A stretch of 64,000 bases of DNA, taken from contig NZ_QLUV01000011.1 of NCBI RefSeq assembly GCF_003286075.1, positions 1-64,000 of the forward strand, written 5' to 3'. Both the position numbers and the translations under genes were made by a program. Positions 26,659 to 36,618 of this stretch are shown here, piece after piece. Position 1 is the first letter of the stretch; each line of letters opens with the position of its first letter. The notes under the pieces are model-generated. The model was not told the DNA's origin. It did not search any database and was given only the letters and a program-made list of their open reading frames with translations. Source of the DNA: Paracoccus endophyticus. Lineage in GTDB: Bacteria; Pseudomonadota; Alphaproteobacteria; Rhodobacterales; Rhodobacteraceae.

Positions 26659-27660
26659 ATGCCCGTTCCCGCGTCCGCTCGCCCTCGTCTGACGGTCGCG
26701 GTGACGCGCCGGCTGCCGCAGCCCGTGGAGAACCGGTTGGCCGAACTGTTCAACGTCCGCCTGCGCGAGGTGGACGTCAAGATGACGCGCGACGAGCTGA
26801 GCCAGGCGATGCGCGACTGCGACGTGCTGGTGCCGACCGTGACCGACCACATCGACGCGGGCCTGCTGGCGCAGTCCGGCGAGCGGATGCGGCTGATCGC
26901 CAACTATGGCGCGGGTGTCGATCACATCGACGTGTCAAGCGCCCGCCAGCGCGGCATCCTGGTGTCCAACACCCCCGGCGCCACCACCGAGGACACCGCC
27001 GACATGACGATCGCCCTGATGCTGGCGGTCACACGCCGCATCCCCGAGGGGTTGGCCGAGATGCAGTCCGGGCGATGGGAGGGCTGGTCCCCCACCGCGC
27101 ATCTGGGCGGACGGATCGGCGGGCGGCGGCTGGGCATCCTGGGCATGGGCCGCATCGGGCAGGCCGTCGCGCGGCGCGCCAACGTGTTCGGCATGCAGGT
27201 GCACTACCACAACCGCCGCCGCCTGCGCCCCGAGATCGAGGAGTCCCTGCAGGCCACCTATTGGGAAAGCCTGGACCAGATGCTGGCCCGCGTCGACATC
27301 CTGTCGATCAACGCGCCGCACACGCCCAGCACGTTCCACCTGCTCAGCGCCCGGCGGCTGAAGCTGATGAAGCCCAACGCGGTGATCGTGAACACCTCGC
27401 GCGGCGAGGTCATCGACGAGAACGCCCTGACCCGGATGCTGCGGGCGGGCGAGCTGTCGGGCGCGGGGCTGGACGTGTTCGAGCATGGCCACGAGATCAA
27501 CCCCCGCCTGCGCGATCTGCCCAACGTGGTGATGCTGCCCCACATGGGATCGGCCACGGTCGAGGGACGGCTGGAGATGGGCGAGAAGGTCATCATCAAC
27601 ATCAAGACCTTTGCCGACGGCCACCGCCCACCGGACCTGGTCGTTCCGGGGATGCTGTAG
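26659..27660 (+). CDS. D-2-hydroxyacid dehydrogenase (glyoxylate/hydroxypyruvate reductase-like)
   Basis: A 333-residue NAD(P)-dependent dehydrogenase. The nucleotide-binding motif GILGMGRIGQAVARRA lies near residues 158-173. The catalytic triad is Arg in NTSRGEVID, Glu in DVFEHGHE and His in LPHMGSAT. Closest in character to GyaR-type glyoxylate reductases, which reduce glyoxylate to glycolate, though substrate cannot be read from sequence. Malate synthase G elsewhere in the window also uses glyoxylate. It forms its own unit divergent from the SH3 gene. Confidence 0.9.
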   Translation: MPVPASARPRLTVAVTRRLPQPVENRLAELFNVRLREVDVKMTRDELSQAMRDCDVLVPTVTDHIDAGLLAQSGERMRLIANYGAGVDHIDVSSARQRGILVSNTPGATTEDTADMTIALMLAVTRRIPEGLAEMQSGRWEGWSPTAHLGGRIGGRRLGILGMGRIGQAVARRANVFGMQVHYHNRRRLRPEIEESLQATYWESLDQMLARVDILSINAPHTPSTFHLLSARRLKLMKPNAVIVNTSRGEVIDENALTRMLRAGELSGAGLDVFEHGHEINPRLRDLPNVVMLPHMGSATVEGRLEMGEKVIINIKTFADGHRPPDLVVPGML

Positions 27661-28023
27661 GGCGCCCCGGCGCCTGCGACGGCCCACCGGCGCGGCGGCG
27701 GGAAGGCCGGGCCGATGGCGAGAACGCCTTGCGTCCCCCTGGCCGGCAGCGGTCGCCCCTTTCCGTGCCGGCGGGCGCGGTGCCGACAGCGGTCGCTCGG
27801 GCGCCCTGGCCTGCCGGCGGCCGGCATGTCTGTATGGGCGGGGGCGCTGTTCCGGCCTGCGGCGCAGGGGCGCGAACCCTGTCATGGCAGACTGGTCCGG
27901 CGTGTGCCGATGACGCCAAACGATTCCAGTCGCGCGAATCGCGCGGCGGCATGACAGGCCGCTGTGGAAAGCAGACGCCGGGTGGCAGCCGGCTGACGCG
28001 AGCGTCTGCCCCTTTCACAGGAA
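27661..28023. other. Intergenic region with nested inverted repeats
   Basis: No gene is supported between the dehydrogenase and infC, which converge. GCAGACGC (27971-27978) pairs with GCGTCTGC (28012-28019) around an inner 10-base palindrome CAGCCGGCTG (27986-27995); another palindrome CGCGCGA/TCGCGCG lies at 27931-27945. These could terminate the rightward transcript or be part of a structured 3' end. Confidence 0.4.
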
Positions 28024-28056
28024 ACGGCCTGCCCCGGTGTCCCGCGGGCAGGCCGT
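28024..28056 (-). terminator. Terminator-like hairpin downstream of infC
   Basis: ACGGCCTGCCC (28024-28034) pairs perfectly with GGGCAGGCCGT (28046-28056), loop of 11 bases. On the minus strand it is followed by TTTC, a short U-tract. It sits 23 bases after the infC stop. Confidence 0.7.
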
Positions 28057-28078
28057 CCGAACCCTGGATCGCGCCGCC

Positions 28079-28618
28079 CTAGCGGGGGGCGATCATCATC
28101 ACCATCTGGCGGCCTTCCAGCTTGGGCATGGTCTCGACCTTGCCCGCGTCGCCGACGTCGGCCGAGATGCGGTTCAGCAGCTCGACGCCCAGCTGCTGGT
28201 GCGCCATCTCGCGGCCGCGAAAGCGCAGCGTCACCTTGACCTTGTCGCCCTCGCCCAGGAACTTCATCACGGCGCGCATCTTGACGTCATAGTCGTGCGT
28301 GTCGGTGCCCGGACGGAACTTGATTTCCTTGATCTCGATGATCTTCTGCTTTTTCCGCGCCTCGGCTTCGCGCTTTTGCTGTTCATACTTGAACTTGCCC
28401 AGATCCATGATCTTGCAGACCGGCGGCACCGCGTTCGGCGAGATCTCGACCAGGTCCAGGCCCGCTTCCTCGGCCAGCTGCATGCCGCGCGCGGGTGTGA
28501 CGACCCCGATGTTTTCGCCCTCGGCGCCGATCAGGCGAATTTCGGGGACGCGGATGCGGTCGTTGGTCCGGGGGCCGGTGTCACGGGTCGGCGGGGCATT
28601 GTGCGGTCTGCGGGCTAT
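28079..28618 (-). CDS. infC: Translation initiation factor IF-3, probably starting at ATA
   Basis: A 179-residue IF-3 when started at the ATA at 28618, preceded by AAGGA at 8 bases and giving (M)ARRPHNAPP, the usual alphaproteobacterial N-terminus. The N-domain ([20 protein letters not shown]), basic linker ([15 protein letters not shown]) and C-domain ([15 protein letters not shown] to the end) are complete. IF-3 binds the 30S subunit and rejects non-standard start codons; an unusual infC start allows autoregulation, as with AUU in E. coli. An upstream in-frame ATG at 28669 would add 17 non-conserved residues. Confidence 0.93.
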   Translation of the reverse strand: MARRPHNAPPTRDTGPRTNDRIRVPEIRLIGAEGENIGVVTPARGMQLAEEAGLDLVEISPNAVPPVCKIMDLGKFKYEQQKREAEARKKQKIIEIKEIKFRPGTDTHDYDVKMRAVMKFLGEGDKVKVTLRFRGREMAHQQLGVELLNRISADVGDAGKVETMPKLEGRQMVMMIAPR

Positions 28619-28828
28619 GGCAGTGGTCCTTGGATAGCTGATACGATGGCGCAGAGATAGCGGCCGCACGCCCGCGTTTCAACCGCGATTGCGGGGCGCA
28701 CGGGGGGGTTTCAGGGGGTTTTTCCTCTGCTTTCGCCCGCTGCTGCGGCTTTTCGGCGGGGCCCATCTGTGCGATAGCGGGCCGACCGGCGCGGCTGCGC
28801 CGCAGGCGACGACACAAGGGGGCGGCCG

Positions 28829-29461
28829 ATGGCGCGTGCTGTGATGTTGGTTCTGGTTCTGGTCCTGCTGGGGCTGGGTGGCTGGGTCTGGATGCGCGGC
28901 GAGGGGCCGCAGCCTGTCGCGCCGGCCGGCTCGCCCAGCGCGGCCCTGCCGCCGCAAGGGGCGGAACAGGCCGCCGACGCAGCCGGCGAGGCGGCCGATG
29001 CCGCCGCCGACGCCGCCGCCCTTGCCGCGGACGCGGCGGCCGAAGCCACCTCTGCCGCCCGCGAGGCGCCCATCGAGCCTGCGAGCGAAGCCGCGCGCGC
29101 AGCCCAGGCCGCGGCCGAGCAGGCGATCGAGGCCGCCGACCTGGCCGCGGATGCGGCCGCCCAGGCCGCCCAGGGCAGCAGCGCCGCTGACGCGGCCGCC
29201 GCGACCCAGACCGCGGGCGAGGCCGCCCGGCAGGCCGCCGACGCGACCCGCGACGCCGCAGGCGCGGCTGCCACGGCCACCGACATCGAGGCGCTGCTGA
29301 CGCCCGAGGGATTCGACGCCGACCGGGTCGCCGCCGTCATCGATGCAAGCGACATCGCGCCCGCGCAGAAAACCACCCTCAAGGCCGTGGTCGCCGCCGC
29401 CGCGACCAACCCCGACCTGCTGCGGTCGGCGCTGCAACAGGTCAAGGCCGTGATGCCATGA
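28829..29461 (+). CDS. Membrane-anchored alanine-rich coiled-coil protein
   Basis: A 210-residue protein. Residues 3-22 (AVMLVLVLVLLGLGGWVWM) are an N-terminal membrane anchor. Residues 45-145 are an Ala/Glu/Asp-rich repeat with AADAA and AAEA units, predicted long helix or coiled coil, probably in the periplasm. The C-terminal 60 residues (DIEALLTPEGFDADRVAAVIDA...) form a small helical domain seen in other Rhodobacteraceae proteins. Function unknown. Its stop overlaps the start of the next gene by 4 bases, so the two products are probably made together. Confidence 0.75.
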   Translation: MARAVMLVLVLVLLGLGGWVWMRGEGPQPVAPAGSPSAALPPQGAEQAADAAGEAADAAADAAALAADAAAEATSAAREAPIEPASEAARAAQAAAEQAIEAADLAADAAAQAAQGSSAADAAAATQTAGEAARQAADATRDAAGAAATATDIEALLTPEGFDADRVAAVIDASDIAPAQKTTLKAVVAAAATNPDLLRSALQQVKAVMP

Positions 29462-30522
29462 ACGCCGAAGCCGCGCGGCCCGGGGCGTTCCAGGCCGCCC
29501 CGCCCGCGTCTGCCGCGGCCTCCGGCGCGGCGGCGGACGGGACGCAGGACGCGCCCTCGATCCGGCCCGCGCCGGCCGACCCCACCGGCCTCCACGCGCC
29601 CACTACCCCGCCGCCCGCCGCTGCCCCCGTTGCGGCTCGCCCCCGCCGGCCCGAGCCGCTGGCCCGCTTTCTGGCCGAGGCGGGCGCCACCGCCCTGGCG
29701 CGCGGTCCCCTCGCCGTCATCCTGATCGAGGATGGTGTCGAGGTCGCCTCGACGCTGGAGCATCACCAGCGCGCCGGGTTCAAGACGATCCTTGCCGTCT
29801 CGCCCGAACCGCTGACCGCGGCGCAGGTGCCGATGGACCCCGGCGGGCGCATCATCAACCTCATCCACGACAGCCGCCGGCCCGGCGCGCACACCGATAT
29901 CGTCAATGCGGTGATCAAGGCCGCACCCCGCGACAGCTGGCTGTATTACGGATACAACGCCGAATACCTGTTCTATCCGTTCTCGGACAGCCGCACGGTG
30001 GGCGAGATGCTGGCCTTTCACGCCGAGGAACGGCGGCGCGCGATGCTGACCTATGTGATCGACCTTTACGCCCCGGACCTGACGCGGTTCCCGGACGCCG
30101 TCAGCACCCACGAGGCGATGTTCGACCGCACCGGCTATTACGCGCTGGCGCGGTCGGACCGGCAGGGCCAGCACAAGCCCCGCCAGCTGGACTTTTTCGG
30201 CGGGCTGCGCTGGCGGTTCGAGGAACACCTGCCCCCCGACCGCCGCCGCATCGACCGCATCGCCCTGTTCCGCACCGAGCCGGGGCTGCGCCTGCTGCCC
30301 GACCACCGGCTGAGCGTCGAGGAAATGAACACCTATTCCTGCCCGTGGCACCACAACCTGACCGCGGCCGTCGCCTCGTTCCGGGTCGCCAAGGCGCTGG
30401 CCCGCAATCCCGGATCGCGCACCGAGATCGCCACCTTCACGTGGCGCAACTCTCAGCCCTTCCGCTGGAGCGCGCAGCAGCTGATGGACCTGGGGCTGAT
30501 GGAGCCGGGGCAGTGGTTCTGA
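29458..30522 (+). CDS. Glycosyltransferase-like protein of unknown substrate
   Basis: A 354-residue cytosolic protein with a Pro/Ala-rich disordered N-terminus (residues 1-62). The segment [29 protein letters not shown] resembles the opening strand-helix-strand of GT2/GT92-like transferases (a DGxE then HHxxxGF pattern). [16 protein letters not shown] motif and a histidine pair in [17 protein letters not shown] follow. No clear DxD metal motif was found, so transferase activity is an inference. It overlaps the anchored alanine-rich protein gene by ATGA. Confidence 0.6.
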   Translation: MNAEAARPGAFQAAPPASAAASGAAADGTQDAPSIRPAPADPTGLHAPTTPPPAAAPVAARPRRPEPLARFLAEAGATALARGPLAVILIEDGVEVASTLEHHQRAGFKTILAVSPEPLTAAQVPMDPGGRIINLIHDSRRPGAHTDIVNAVIKAAPRDSWLYYGYNAEYLFYPFSDSRTVGEMLAFHAEERRRAMLTYVIDLYAPDLTRFPDAVSTHEAMFDRTGYYALARSDRQGQHKPRQLDFFGGLRWRFEEHLPPDRRRIDRIALFRTEPGLRLLPDHRLSVEEMNTYSCPWHHNLTAAVASFRVAKALARNPGSRTEIATFTWRNSQPFRWSAQQLMDLGLMEPGQWF

Positions 30523-30652
30523 CCCGGCGCGGTGCCGCCCTGGCGCCGGCCCGCCCGCCCGCGGCGGCCCTGCCCTTGCACGGCCGCCGGGCAGGGTGAT
30601 AGACCCAAGGCCAACGGCACCGGCACGGGCCGGGCAGCAGGGCGGAGAGACG

Positions 30653-31162
30653 ATGGCGATGGACAGGACCAGCTTCGACCGCGACGCGCTGCTGGCCTGC
30701 GCGCGGGGCGAGTTGTTCGGTCCCGGCAACGCGCAACTGCCCGAGCCGCCGATGCTGATGATGGACCGCATCACCGACATCAGCGCGGACGGCGGCCTGC
30801 ACGGCAAGGGCCATGTCGTGGCCGAGTTCGACATCACCCCCGACCTGTGGTTCTTCGCCTGCCACTTTCCCGGCAACCCGATCATGCCGGGATGCCTGGG
30901 CCTTGACGGGCTGTGGCAGCTGACCGGGTTCAACCTGGGCTGGCGCGGCTGGCAGGGGCGGGGCTATGCGCTGGGCGTGGGCGAGGTCAAGCTGACCGGC
31001 ATGGTCCGCCCGGACCGCCGGATGCTGACCTACAAGGTCGATTTCACCAAGGCCGTGCAGACCCGCCGGCTGACCATGGGCGTCGCCGACGGCATCGTCG
31101 AGGCGGACGGCGAGGTCATCTATCAGGTCAAGGACATGAAGGTCGCTCTCTCCGAGAGCTGA
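30653..31162 (+). CDS. fabA: 3-hydroxydecanoyl-ACP dehydratase/isomerase FabA
   Basis: A 169-residue hot-dog enzyme that dehydrates 3-hydroxydecanoyl-ACP and isomerises trans-2- to cis-3-decenoyl-ACP, the branch to unsaturated fatty acids. Catalytic His71 ([11 protein letters not shown]) and Asp85 (GLDGLWQ) match E. coli His70 and Asp84. The start at 30653 has GGAGAG upstream. First gene of a tight fabA-fabB-fabI operon (18-base gaps), the arrangement expected where unsaturated fatty acids are made anaerobically. Confidence 0.97.
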   Translation: MAMDRTSFDRDALLACARGELFGPGNAQLPEPPMLMMDRITDISADGGLHGKGHVVAEFDITPDLWFFACHFPGNPIMPGCLGLDGLWQLTGFNLGWRGWQGRGYALGVGEVKLTGMVRPDRRMLTYKVDFTKAVQTRRLTMGVADGIVEADGEVIYQVKDMKVALSES

Positions 31163-31180
31163 CGGGAGGGAGGCCGCATC

Positions 31181-32410
31181 ATGCGCCGCGTCGTCATCAC
31201 CGGGCTGGGGATCGTCTCGCCCATCGGCAACAATGCCGCCGAAGTCACCGAAAGCCTGCGCGCGGGCCGCTCGGGGATCGTGGCCGCGCCGGACTATACC
31301 GAGCACGGGTTCCGCAGCCAGGTCCACGGCGTGCCGACCATCGACATCGCGGCGCACGTGGACAAGCGCGACCTGCGCTTCATGGGCGAGGGCGCGGCCT
31401 GGAACTTCATCGCCATGCAGCAGGCGGTGGCGGATTCCGGGCTGGAGCCGGGGGACGTCTCCAACGACCGGACAGGGCTGATCATGGGGTCGGGCGGGCC
31501 GTCCACCTCGAACTTCTTCAACGCCCACCAGACCGTCATCGAAAAGGGCGCGCCCAAGCGGATGGGGCCGTTCATGGTGACCCGCTGCATGTCGTCCACG
31601 AACTCGGCCTGCCTGGCGACGCCCTTTGCCATCAAGGGCGTGAACTATTCGATCACCTCGGCCTGTTCGACCAGCGCCCATTGCATCGGCAACGGAGCCG
31701 AGCTGATCCAGATGGGCAAGCAGGACATCGTCTTTGCCGGCGGCGGAGAGGAGCTGGACTGGACGCTGTCGTGCCTGTTCGACGCGATGGGGGCGATGTC
31801 GTCGAAATACAACGACACGCCCGCGACGGCCTCGCGCCCGTTCGACGCGACCCGCGACGGATTCGTGATCGCCGGCGGCGGCGGCGTCGTCGTGCTGGAG
31901 GAGCTGGAGCACGCCCTGGCGCGCGGCGCCAGAATCTACGCCGAAGTCACCGGCTACGGCGCGACCAGCGACGGCTATGACATGGTCGCCCCGTCCGGCG
32001 AGGGGGGCGAGCGGTCGATGCGGCTGGCGCTGTCCACCCTGCCCGAGGGGCGCCGGATCAGCTATGTCAACGCGCACGGCACCTCGACCCCCGCCGGCGA
32101 CGTGACCGAGATCAAGGCCCTGCGCCGCGTCTTCGGCGAGGGCGCGGTGCCGCCCGTGTCGTCCACCAAGTCGCTGACCGGCCACAGCCTGGGTGCCACC
32201 GGCGTGCACGAGGCGATCTATTGCCTGCTGATGATGCAGGAAGGCTTCATCGCCGCGTCGGCCAACATCACGACCCTGGACCCCGAGATCCGCCCCGAGG
32301 AAATTGCCATGCAGCGCGTGGACGGGGTGGACTTTGACAGCGTGTTGTCGAACAGCTTCGGCTTTGGGGGCACCAACGCAACGCTGGTGCTGTCCCGTTA
32401 TCGCGGCTGA
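31181..32410 (+). CDS. fabB: 3-oxoacyl-ACP synthase I FabB
   Basis: A 409-residue KAS I condensing enzyme, needed to elongate the cis-3-decenoyl-ACP made by FabA. The catalytic triad is Cys162 (TSACSTS), His299 (NAHGTST) and His335 (TGHSLGA), within two residues of the E. coli numbering. GGGAGG lies before the ATG. It is co-transcribed between fabA and fabI. FabF-type enzymes also share these motifs, but pairing with fabA supports FabB. Confidence 0.96.
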   Translation: MRRVVITGLGIVSPIGNNAAEVTESLRAGRSGIVAAPDYTEHGFRSQVHGVPTIDIAAHVDKRDLRFMGEGAAWNFIAMQQAVADSGLEPGDVSNDRTGLIMGSGGPSTSNFFNAHQTVIEKGAPKRMGPFMVTRCMSSTNSACLATPFAIKGVNYSITSACSTSAHCIGNGAELIQMGKQDIVFAGGGEELDWTLSCLFDAMGAMSSKYNDTPATASRPFDATRDGFVIAGGGGVVVLEELEHALARGARIYAEVTGYGATSDGYDMVAPSGEGGERSMRLALSTLPEGRRISYVNAHGTSTPAGDVTEIKALRRVFGEGAVPPVSSTKSLTGHSLGATGVHEAIYCLLMMQEGFIAASANITTLDPEIRPEEIAMQRVDGVDFDSVLSNSFGFGGTNATLVLSRYRG

Positions 32411-32428
32411 TTTTCGACAAGGATTGAC

Positions 32429-33217
32429 ATGGCTGGTTTGTTGCAGGGCAAGCGCGCGCTCGTCATGGGTGTCGCGAACGAGCGGTCCATCGCCTGGGGG
32501 ATCGCGCGCGCGCTGTCCGAGCAGGGGGCCGAGCTGGCGTTTTCCTATCAGGGCGAGGCGTTCGGGCGGCGCGTGCAGCCGCTGGCCGCCTCGCTGGGGT
32601 CCGACCTGCTGGTCGATGTGGACGTCACCGACGACGCGTCGCTGGACGCGGCCTTTGCCACGCTGACCGACCGCTGGGGCAGTCTGGACATCCTGGTCCA
32701 CGCCATCGCGTTTTCGAACAAGGACGAGCTGACCGGCCGGTTCGTCAACACCAGCCGCGCCAATTTCCGGCAGTCGCTGGACATCTCGTGCTATTCCCTG
32801 ATCGAGGTCGCGCGTCGGGCCATGCCCCTGATGGCCCCCGGCGGCACCATCCTGACGCTGACCTATGCCGGGTCGAACCGGGTGACGCCGTTCTACAACG
32901 TCATGGGCGTGGCCAAGGCGGCGCTGGAATCGGCCGTGCGCTATCTGGCCAACGACCTTGGCCCGCAGGGCATCCGCGTGAACGCCATCAGCCCCGGCCC
33001 GATGAAGACGCTGGCCGGCGCGGCCATCGGCGGGGCGCGCAAGACCTATCGCCACACCGAGGCCAACGCGCCCCTGCGCGCCAACGCCACGCTTGAGGCG
33101 ATCGGCGGCACGGCGGTGTGGCTCGCGTCCGACTGGGGCGCCTGCACCACGGGCGAGGTGGTGACGGTGGACGGCGGCTATCACGTCCTGGGCATGCCGC
33201 AGCCCGAGAACATCTGA
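32429..33217 (+). CDS. fabI: Enoyl-ACP reductase (NADH) FabI
   Basis: A 262-residue reductase of the SDR superfamily, which performs the last reduction of each fatty acid elongation cycle. The dinucleotide-binding start is GVANERSIAWGIA, and the catalytic pair Tyr156 and Lys163 (FYNVMGVAK) matches E. coli FabI numbering exactly. It is the target of triclosan-type inhibitors in its family. Last of the fabA-fabB-fabI operon; a second fabI copy on the chromosome is common in this group. Confidence 0.96.
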   Translation: MAGLLQGKRALVMGVANERSIAWGIARALSEQGAELAFSYQGEAFGRRVQPLAASLGSDLLVDVDVTDDASLDAAFATLTDRWGSLDILVHAIAFSNKDELTGRFVNTSRANFRQSLDISCYSLIEVARRAMPLMAPGGTILTLTYAGSNRVTPFYNVMGVAKAALESAVRYLANDLGPQGIRVNAISPGPMKTLAGAAIGGARKTYRHTEANAPLRANATLEAIGGTAVWLASDWGACTTGEVVTVDGGYHVLGMPQPENI

Positions 33218-33279
33218 CGCCGGACCGGGGCGCCGCCCCGGACCCCGGGATATTTCCACAAGACAGAAAGAGGGTCTGG

Positions 33280-34116
33280 ATGGAAACGCAGTTCTTCACC
33301 GCGCCCGACGGCGCCCGTCTGGCCTATCGCGATCAGGGCGCGGGCCTGCCGGTCCTGTGCCTGGCCGGGCTGACGCGCAGCATGGACGATTTCGATTACC
33401 TTGCGCCGACGCTGGCCGACTGCCGGATGATCCGCATGGATTACCGCGGGCGCGGCCAGTCGGACTGGACGGGGGCGGACACCTATACCGTCCCGGTCGA
33501 GGGCGCGGACGCGCTGGCGCTGCTGGATCACCTGGGGATCGGCCGCGCGGCGGTCGTCGGCACCTCGCGCGGGGGGCTGATCGCCATGTATCTGGCGGCG
33601 GTGGCGAAAGACCGGCTGCTGGGCGTCTGCCTGAACGACGTGGGCCCCCAGCTGCGGCGCGAGGGGCTGGAGGCGATCAAGGACTATGTCGGCCGCCGCC
33701 CCACCGTCCGCACGCTGGCCGAGGTGGCCGAGCGCCTGCCCCAGACCCTGCGCGGCTTTGGCGAGGTGCCCCATGGCCGGTGGGAGGAGGAGGCCGCGCG
33801 CCTGTATCGCCAGGTCGAGGACGGCGTGAACCTGACCTATGACCCCGCCCTGCGCGAGTCCTTCCTGGCCGCGTTCCAGAACCCCGACGCCACCGCCTGG
33901 CCCCTGTTCGACGCGCTCGAAGGTCTGCCACTGGCGCTGATCCACGGCGAGGGCTCGGACCTGCTGGGCGAGGACGCGGTCGAGGAGATGCGCCGGCGGC
34001 GGCCGGACATGATCTACGGCAAGGTGCCGGGGCGGGGGCATATCCCGTGGCTGGATGAGGGCGAGAGTGTGGCGGTGGTCAGGGATTGGGTGGGAAGGGT
34101 TCGGGAAGCATGCTGA
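33280..34116 (+). CDS. Alpha/beta hydrolase
   Basis: A 278-residue alpha/beta-fold hydrolase. The nucleophile elbow is GTSRGG with Ser96, the oxyanion region is near LCLAGLTRSMDDF, and the catalytic His is His254 in GRGHIPW. A lid domain spans about residues 125-190. The substrate is unknown; the nearest described relatives are esterases and haloperoxidase-like hydrolases. It lies 62 bases after fabI. The A+T-rich segment begins directly after its stop. Confidence 0.85.
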   Translation: METQFFTAPDGARLAYRDQGAGLPVLCLAGLTRSMDDFDYLAPTLADCRMIRMDYRGRGQSDWTGADTYTVPVEGADALALLDHLGIGRAAVVGTSRGGLIAMYLAAVAKDRLLGVCLNDVGPQLRREGLEAIKDYVGRRPTVRTLAEVAERLPQTLRGFGEVPHGRWEEEAARLYRQVEDGVNLTYDPALRESFLAAFQNPDATAWPLFDALEGLPLALIHGEGSDLLGEDAVEEMRRRRPDMIYGKVPGRGHIPWLDEGESVAVVRDWVGRVREAC

Positions 34117-34226
34117 AGCCGAAGTAGAGAGTACGGTATGCCCTTAGTATAAACTAGTCGGCAGAAAGGGCCGAACGGCACGTGCAGCACATGCCATTCG
34201 CCTTCGTTCGACGCTGAAAGACACCT

Positions 34227-35591
34227 CTACTCCAATGTGCTCTCTTGGACAACGGGATTATATCGGGACAGGCATCTCAGCACCAATAATAAGAATTTTC
34301 TCTCAAAATTTGAAAAATAATGACGCGTGAGAAGAGATGTGTCTGTAGAAACTTCGTTTAGTATAACGTTTCCCCACTCCTCTGGGCGATATCGCATTAT
34401 GCAGGAGTAGATGTGATTAAGAAGAAAATGAACGCAGACTTCAGGCAGCAGGATTGGATAGAATGGATTTTCGATATACGATAGCCGGCCACTAACATCA
34501 GAGTATATCAATGCTTTAACGTCTGCTGATTTCGTAGCCGGGACAGGAACGATATACTTGCCAAATCTTTCTGTTATCTCGAAGCTTTCGAAAGATTTTT
34601 CTACACTTTCTCGTGTAGGCAAGGATGTTCCATCTCCAATTTGAAACTCCCATGTAAGTGCACGAGGGTTGTTGGCATTAACAATCTCTAGCGGGAAAGC
34701 CCGAGACCGACGCCCAGTCATTAGAGAGTAATAGTTTGTCATTTCTGGGAGCATGCTAAGCAATGTGCCAATGCTAGCATCTATTCGAGTACTATAAAAA
34801 GCCTTGATGCTCTCGGTTAGGTTTTGCGTGAATTCAATGGATTTGGTTTGAATAGCGTGAGTAGGGAAGGATGAGAACAATTCGCTAAACGTACCCGTTG
34901 GACTATCTCCCCCAAATTGACACTGGACTTTATCTGGAAGGTAAACCATTCCATGAGAACTTGGAAGATTATCCTTCCCAAACCTGATTGGATTATTTAG
35001 AATGATCATTCCATATGAGTAGGCTGTTACCGAATAGAAGTGGTTCAGCGGCTTAACCATCAAAGATCCGCTGCACCCCGCGAAATACAGCTCCCTTCCC
35101 TGGCTAAAGCAGTTCTTTAGCTTCGCCGCTTCTTCGTTTCCAATTCCGGCATTCTTAGTGGTTCCAGTTGTGAGCTTTCTTCGTTTATATAAAGACCTGA
35201 TTTGCTCAACATTCTCCAAACTTTCGACCAACTCAGCTAGAGAGCTCTTATAGTCGATGGCATCAAGAGGCAAAAGCTTATACATTGCTTCCTGACTCAA
35301 GCGAGCAGCAACTTCGGCGCGAAGCATATGAGCATAACGAGCTCGTGAATACTTGCTGTCCTTGGGGCTTTCTATACCCTGCTCTCTCATCATCGCAGGC
35401 AAGCCTCCCGGGCGGATTTTCTGATCTTCTACAGAAAGGGACTTCCACTCCTCCTGCACCCGTTCATAAGCTTTTATCAACGCCTCATAGTCAGTCTCAA
35501 AATCAAAAATCGGCTGTCCCTGAGCTCGATTTTCGACCATCACGAAGTCATCACTTAGAATCTTTTCAATTGCACTATCAGCTTTTTGCAT
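34227..35591 (-). CDS. YaaC-like family protein on an A+T-rich insertion
   Basis: A 454-residue soluble protein. The ATG at 35591 has AGGGGG upstream. The central segment ([35 protein letters not shown]) matches the YaaC-like family, named after Bacillus YaaC, whose function is unknown. The C-terminus ([20 protein letters not shown]) fits the same family. The gene is strikingly A+T-rich with AAA, ATT and TTT codons, unlike every neighbour, a sign of recent acquisition. Its first 14 bases overlap the end of thyX. No integrase or IS accompanies it. A defence-island-type role is possible but unproven. Confidence 0.75.
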   Translation of the reverse strand: MQKADSAIEKILSDDFVMVENRAQGQPIFDFETDYEALIKAYERVQEEWKSLSVEDQKIRPGGLPAMMREQGIESPKDSKYSRARYAHMLRAEVAARLSQEAMYKLLPLDAIDYKSSLAELVESLENVEQIRSLYKRRKLTTGTTKNAGIGNEEAAKLKNCFSQGRELYFAGCSGSLMVKPLNHFYSVTAYSYGMIILNNPIRFGKDNLPSSHGMVYLPDKVQCQFGGDSPTGTFSELFSSFPTHAIQTKSIEFTQNLTESIKAFYSTRIDASIGTLLSMLPEMTNYYSLMTGRRSRAFPLEIVNANNPRALTWEFQIGDGTSLPTRESVEKSFESFEITERFGKYIVPVPATKSADVKALIYSDVSGRLSYIENPFYPILLPEVCVHFLLNHIYSCIMRYRPEEWGNVILNEVSTDTSLLTRHYFSNFERKFLLLVLRCLSRYNPVVQESTLE

Positions 35592-36492
35592 TCCACACCC
35601 CCTCAAACTCCCGCCACTCGCCCTTGCTCATCCCGCTGGTCTCCTGCGTCACCGTCTCGCCAGCCAAGCGCCGCTTCAGCACCTCCACGGCCTTCCCGGA
35701 CAACGACACCCCGCCCAGCCGATAGTCCTCGAAGGCCGCATAGGCCAGCGGGACCCAATCCGCCACGATCCGGCACATCGCCTCGGCATAGACGCGGATC
35801 TCGTATTGCGCGTGGGCGTCGGCGCGCAGGCGCAGGAAGTGGAACAGGTTGTGCAGGTCGGTCTTCCAGTACCACTGGGTATAGATGTTCGCCGGCAGGT
35901 TCATCCGCGCCAGTTCCCGCGCCAGGCCCTGCTGGCCGTCCTGCGACAGCATCCCCTCGTAATGGTCATAGGCGCGCATGGCGTCGTCCCGCAGGATGTC
36001 CAGGACGCGCTGCGCCTCGGGGCCCGACAGCACCGCGCCCCGGCCCTGGTTGTTGACCGTGGATTGCGCGGCCAGCTGTTCCGGGGCGGGGATATAGAAC
36101 TCGCGGTCGAGGATCGAATAGCGCGCCGAATATTCGTTCACGTTCGCGGTGCGGTGCCTGATCCACTGGCGCGCGACAAAGACGGGCAGCTTGACGTGGA
36201 ACTTGACCTCGCACATCTCGAACGGGGTCGAGTGCCAGTGCCGCATCAGATAGCGGATCAGCCCCTCGTCGTTCTGCACGGCCTTGGTGCCGCGGCCATA
36301 GCTGACCCGCGCCGCCTGCACGATGGCCGAATCGTCGCCCATGTAGTCGATGACCCGCAACAGCCCGTGGTCCAGGACCGGATGGGCCACGTACAGGTGC
36401 CGCTCCATCCCTTCGCTGACGGCGCGCAGGGTGGGGCGCGGGGTGGCGCGGGCCTCGTCGATCTCGGCCTGTTGGTCGGGGGTCAGGGGCAT
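35578..36492 (-). CDS. thyX: Flavin-dependent thymidylate synthase ThyX
   Basis: A 304-residue ThyX, converting dUMP to dTMP with methylenetetrahydrofolate and FAD/NADPH. The signature [15 protein letters not shown] (RHR at 112-114) is intact, as are the dUMP-binding ARVSYGRG and HWHSTPFEM segments. The C-terminal tail ([10 protein letters not shown]) is read into the first bases of the A+T-rich YaaC-like gene, so its last residues may have been altered by the insertion. It works downstream of dUTPase (dut, 21450). Confidence 0.95.
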   Translation of the reverse strand: MPLTPDQQAEIDEARATPRPTLRAVSEGMERHLYVAHPVLDHGLLRVIDYMGDDSAIVQAARVSYGRGTKAVQNDEGLIRYLMRHWHSTPFEMCEVKFHVKLPVFVARQWIRHRTANVNEYSARYSILDREFYIPAPEQLAAQSTVNNQGRGAVLSGPEAQRVLDILRDDAMRAYDHYEGMLSQDGQQGLARELARMNLPANIYTQWYWKTDLHNLFHFLRLRADAHAQYEIRVYAEAMCRIVADWVPLAYAAFEDYRLGGVSLSGKAVEVLKRRLAGETVTQETSGMSKGEWREFEGVWNAKS

Positions 36493-36618
36493 GGTCGGTC
36501 CTTTGCAACGGTGCCCACTTGTGGACCGCCGCGCGGCACCGCGTCCAGAGGGGCGCCCCCCTCTGGCCCAGGGCGTGCGGGCGTGGCACGATGCGCCCCA
36601 GGCCAAGGGGGAACACCG

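Noticed and set aside
34227..35591. Reading the YaaC-like gene as an abortive-infection (Abi) family protein
   Set aside because: Its core motif fits YaaC-like proteins; none of the known Abi signatures were seen.
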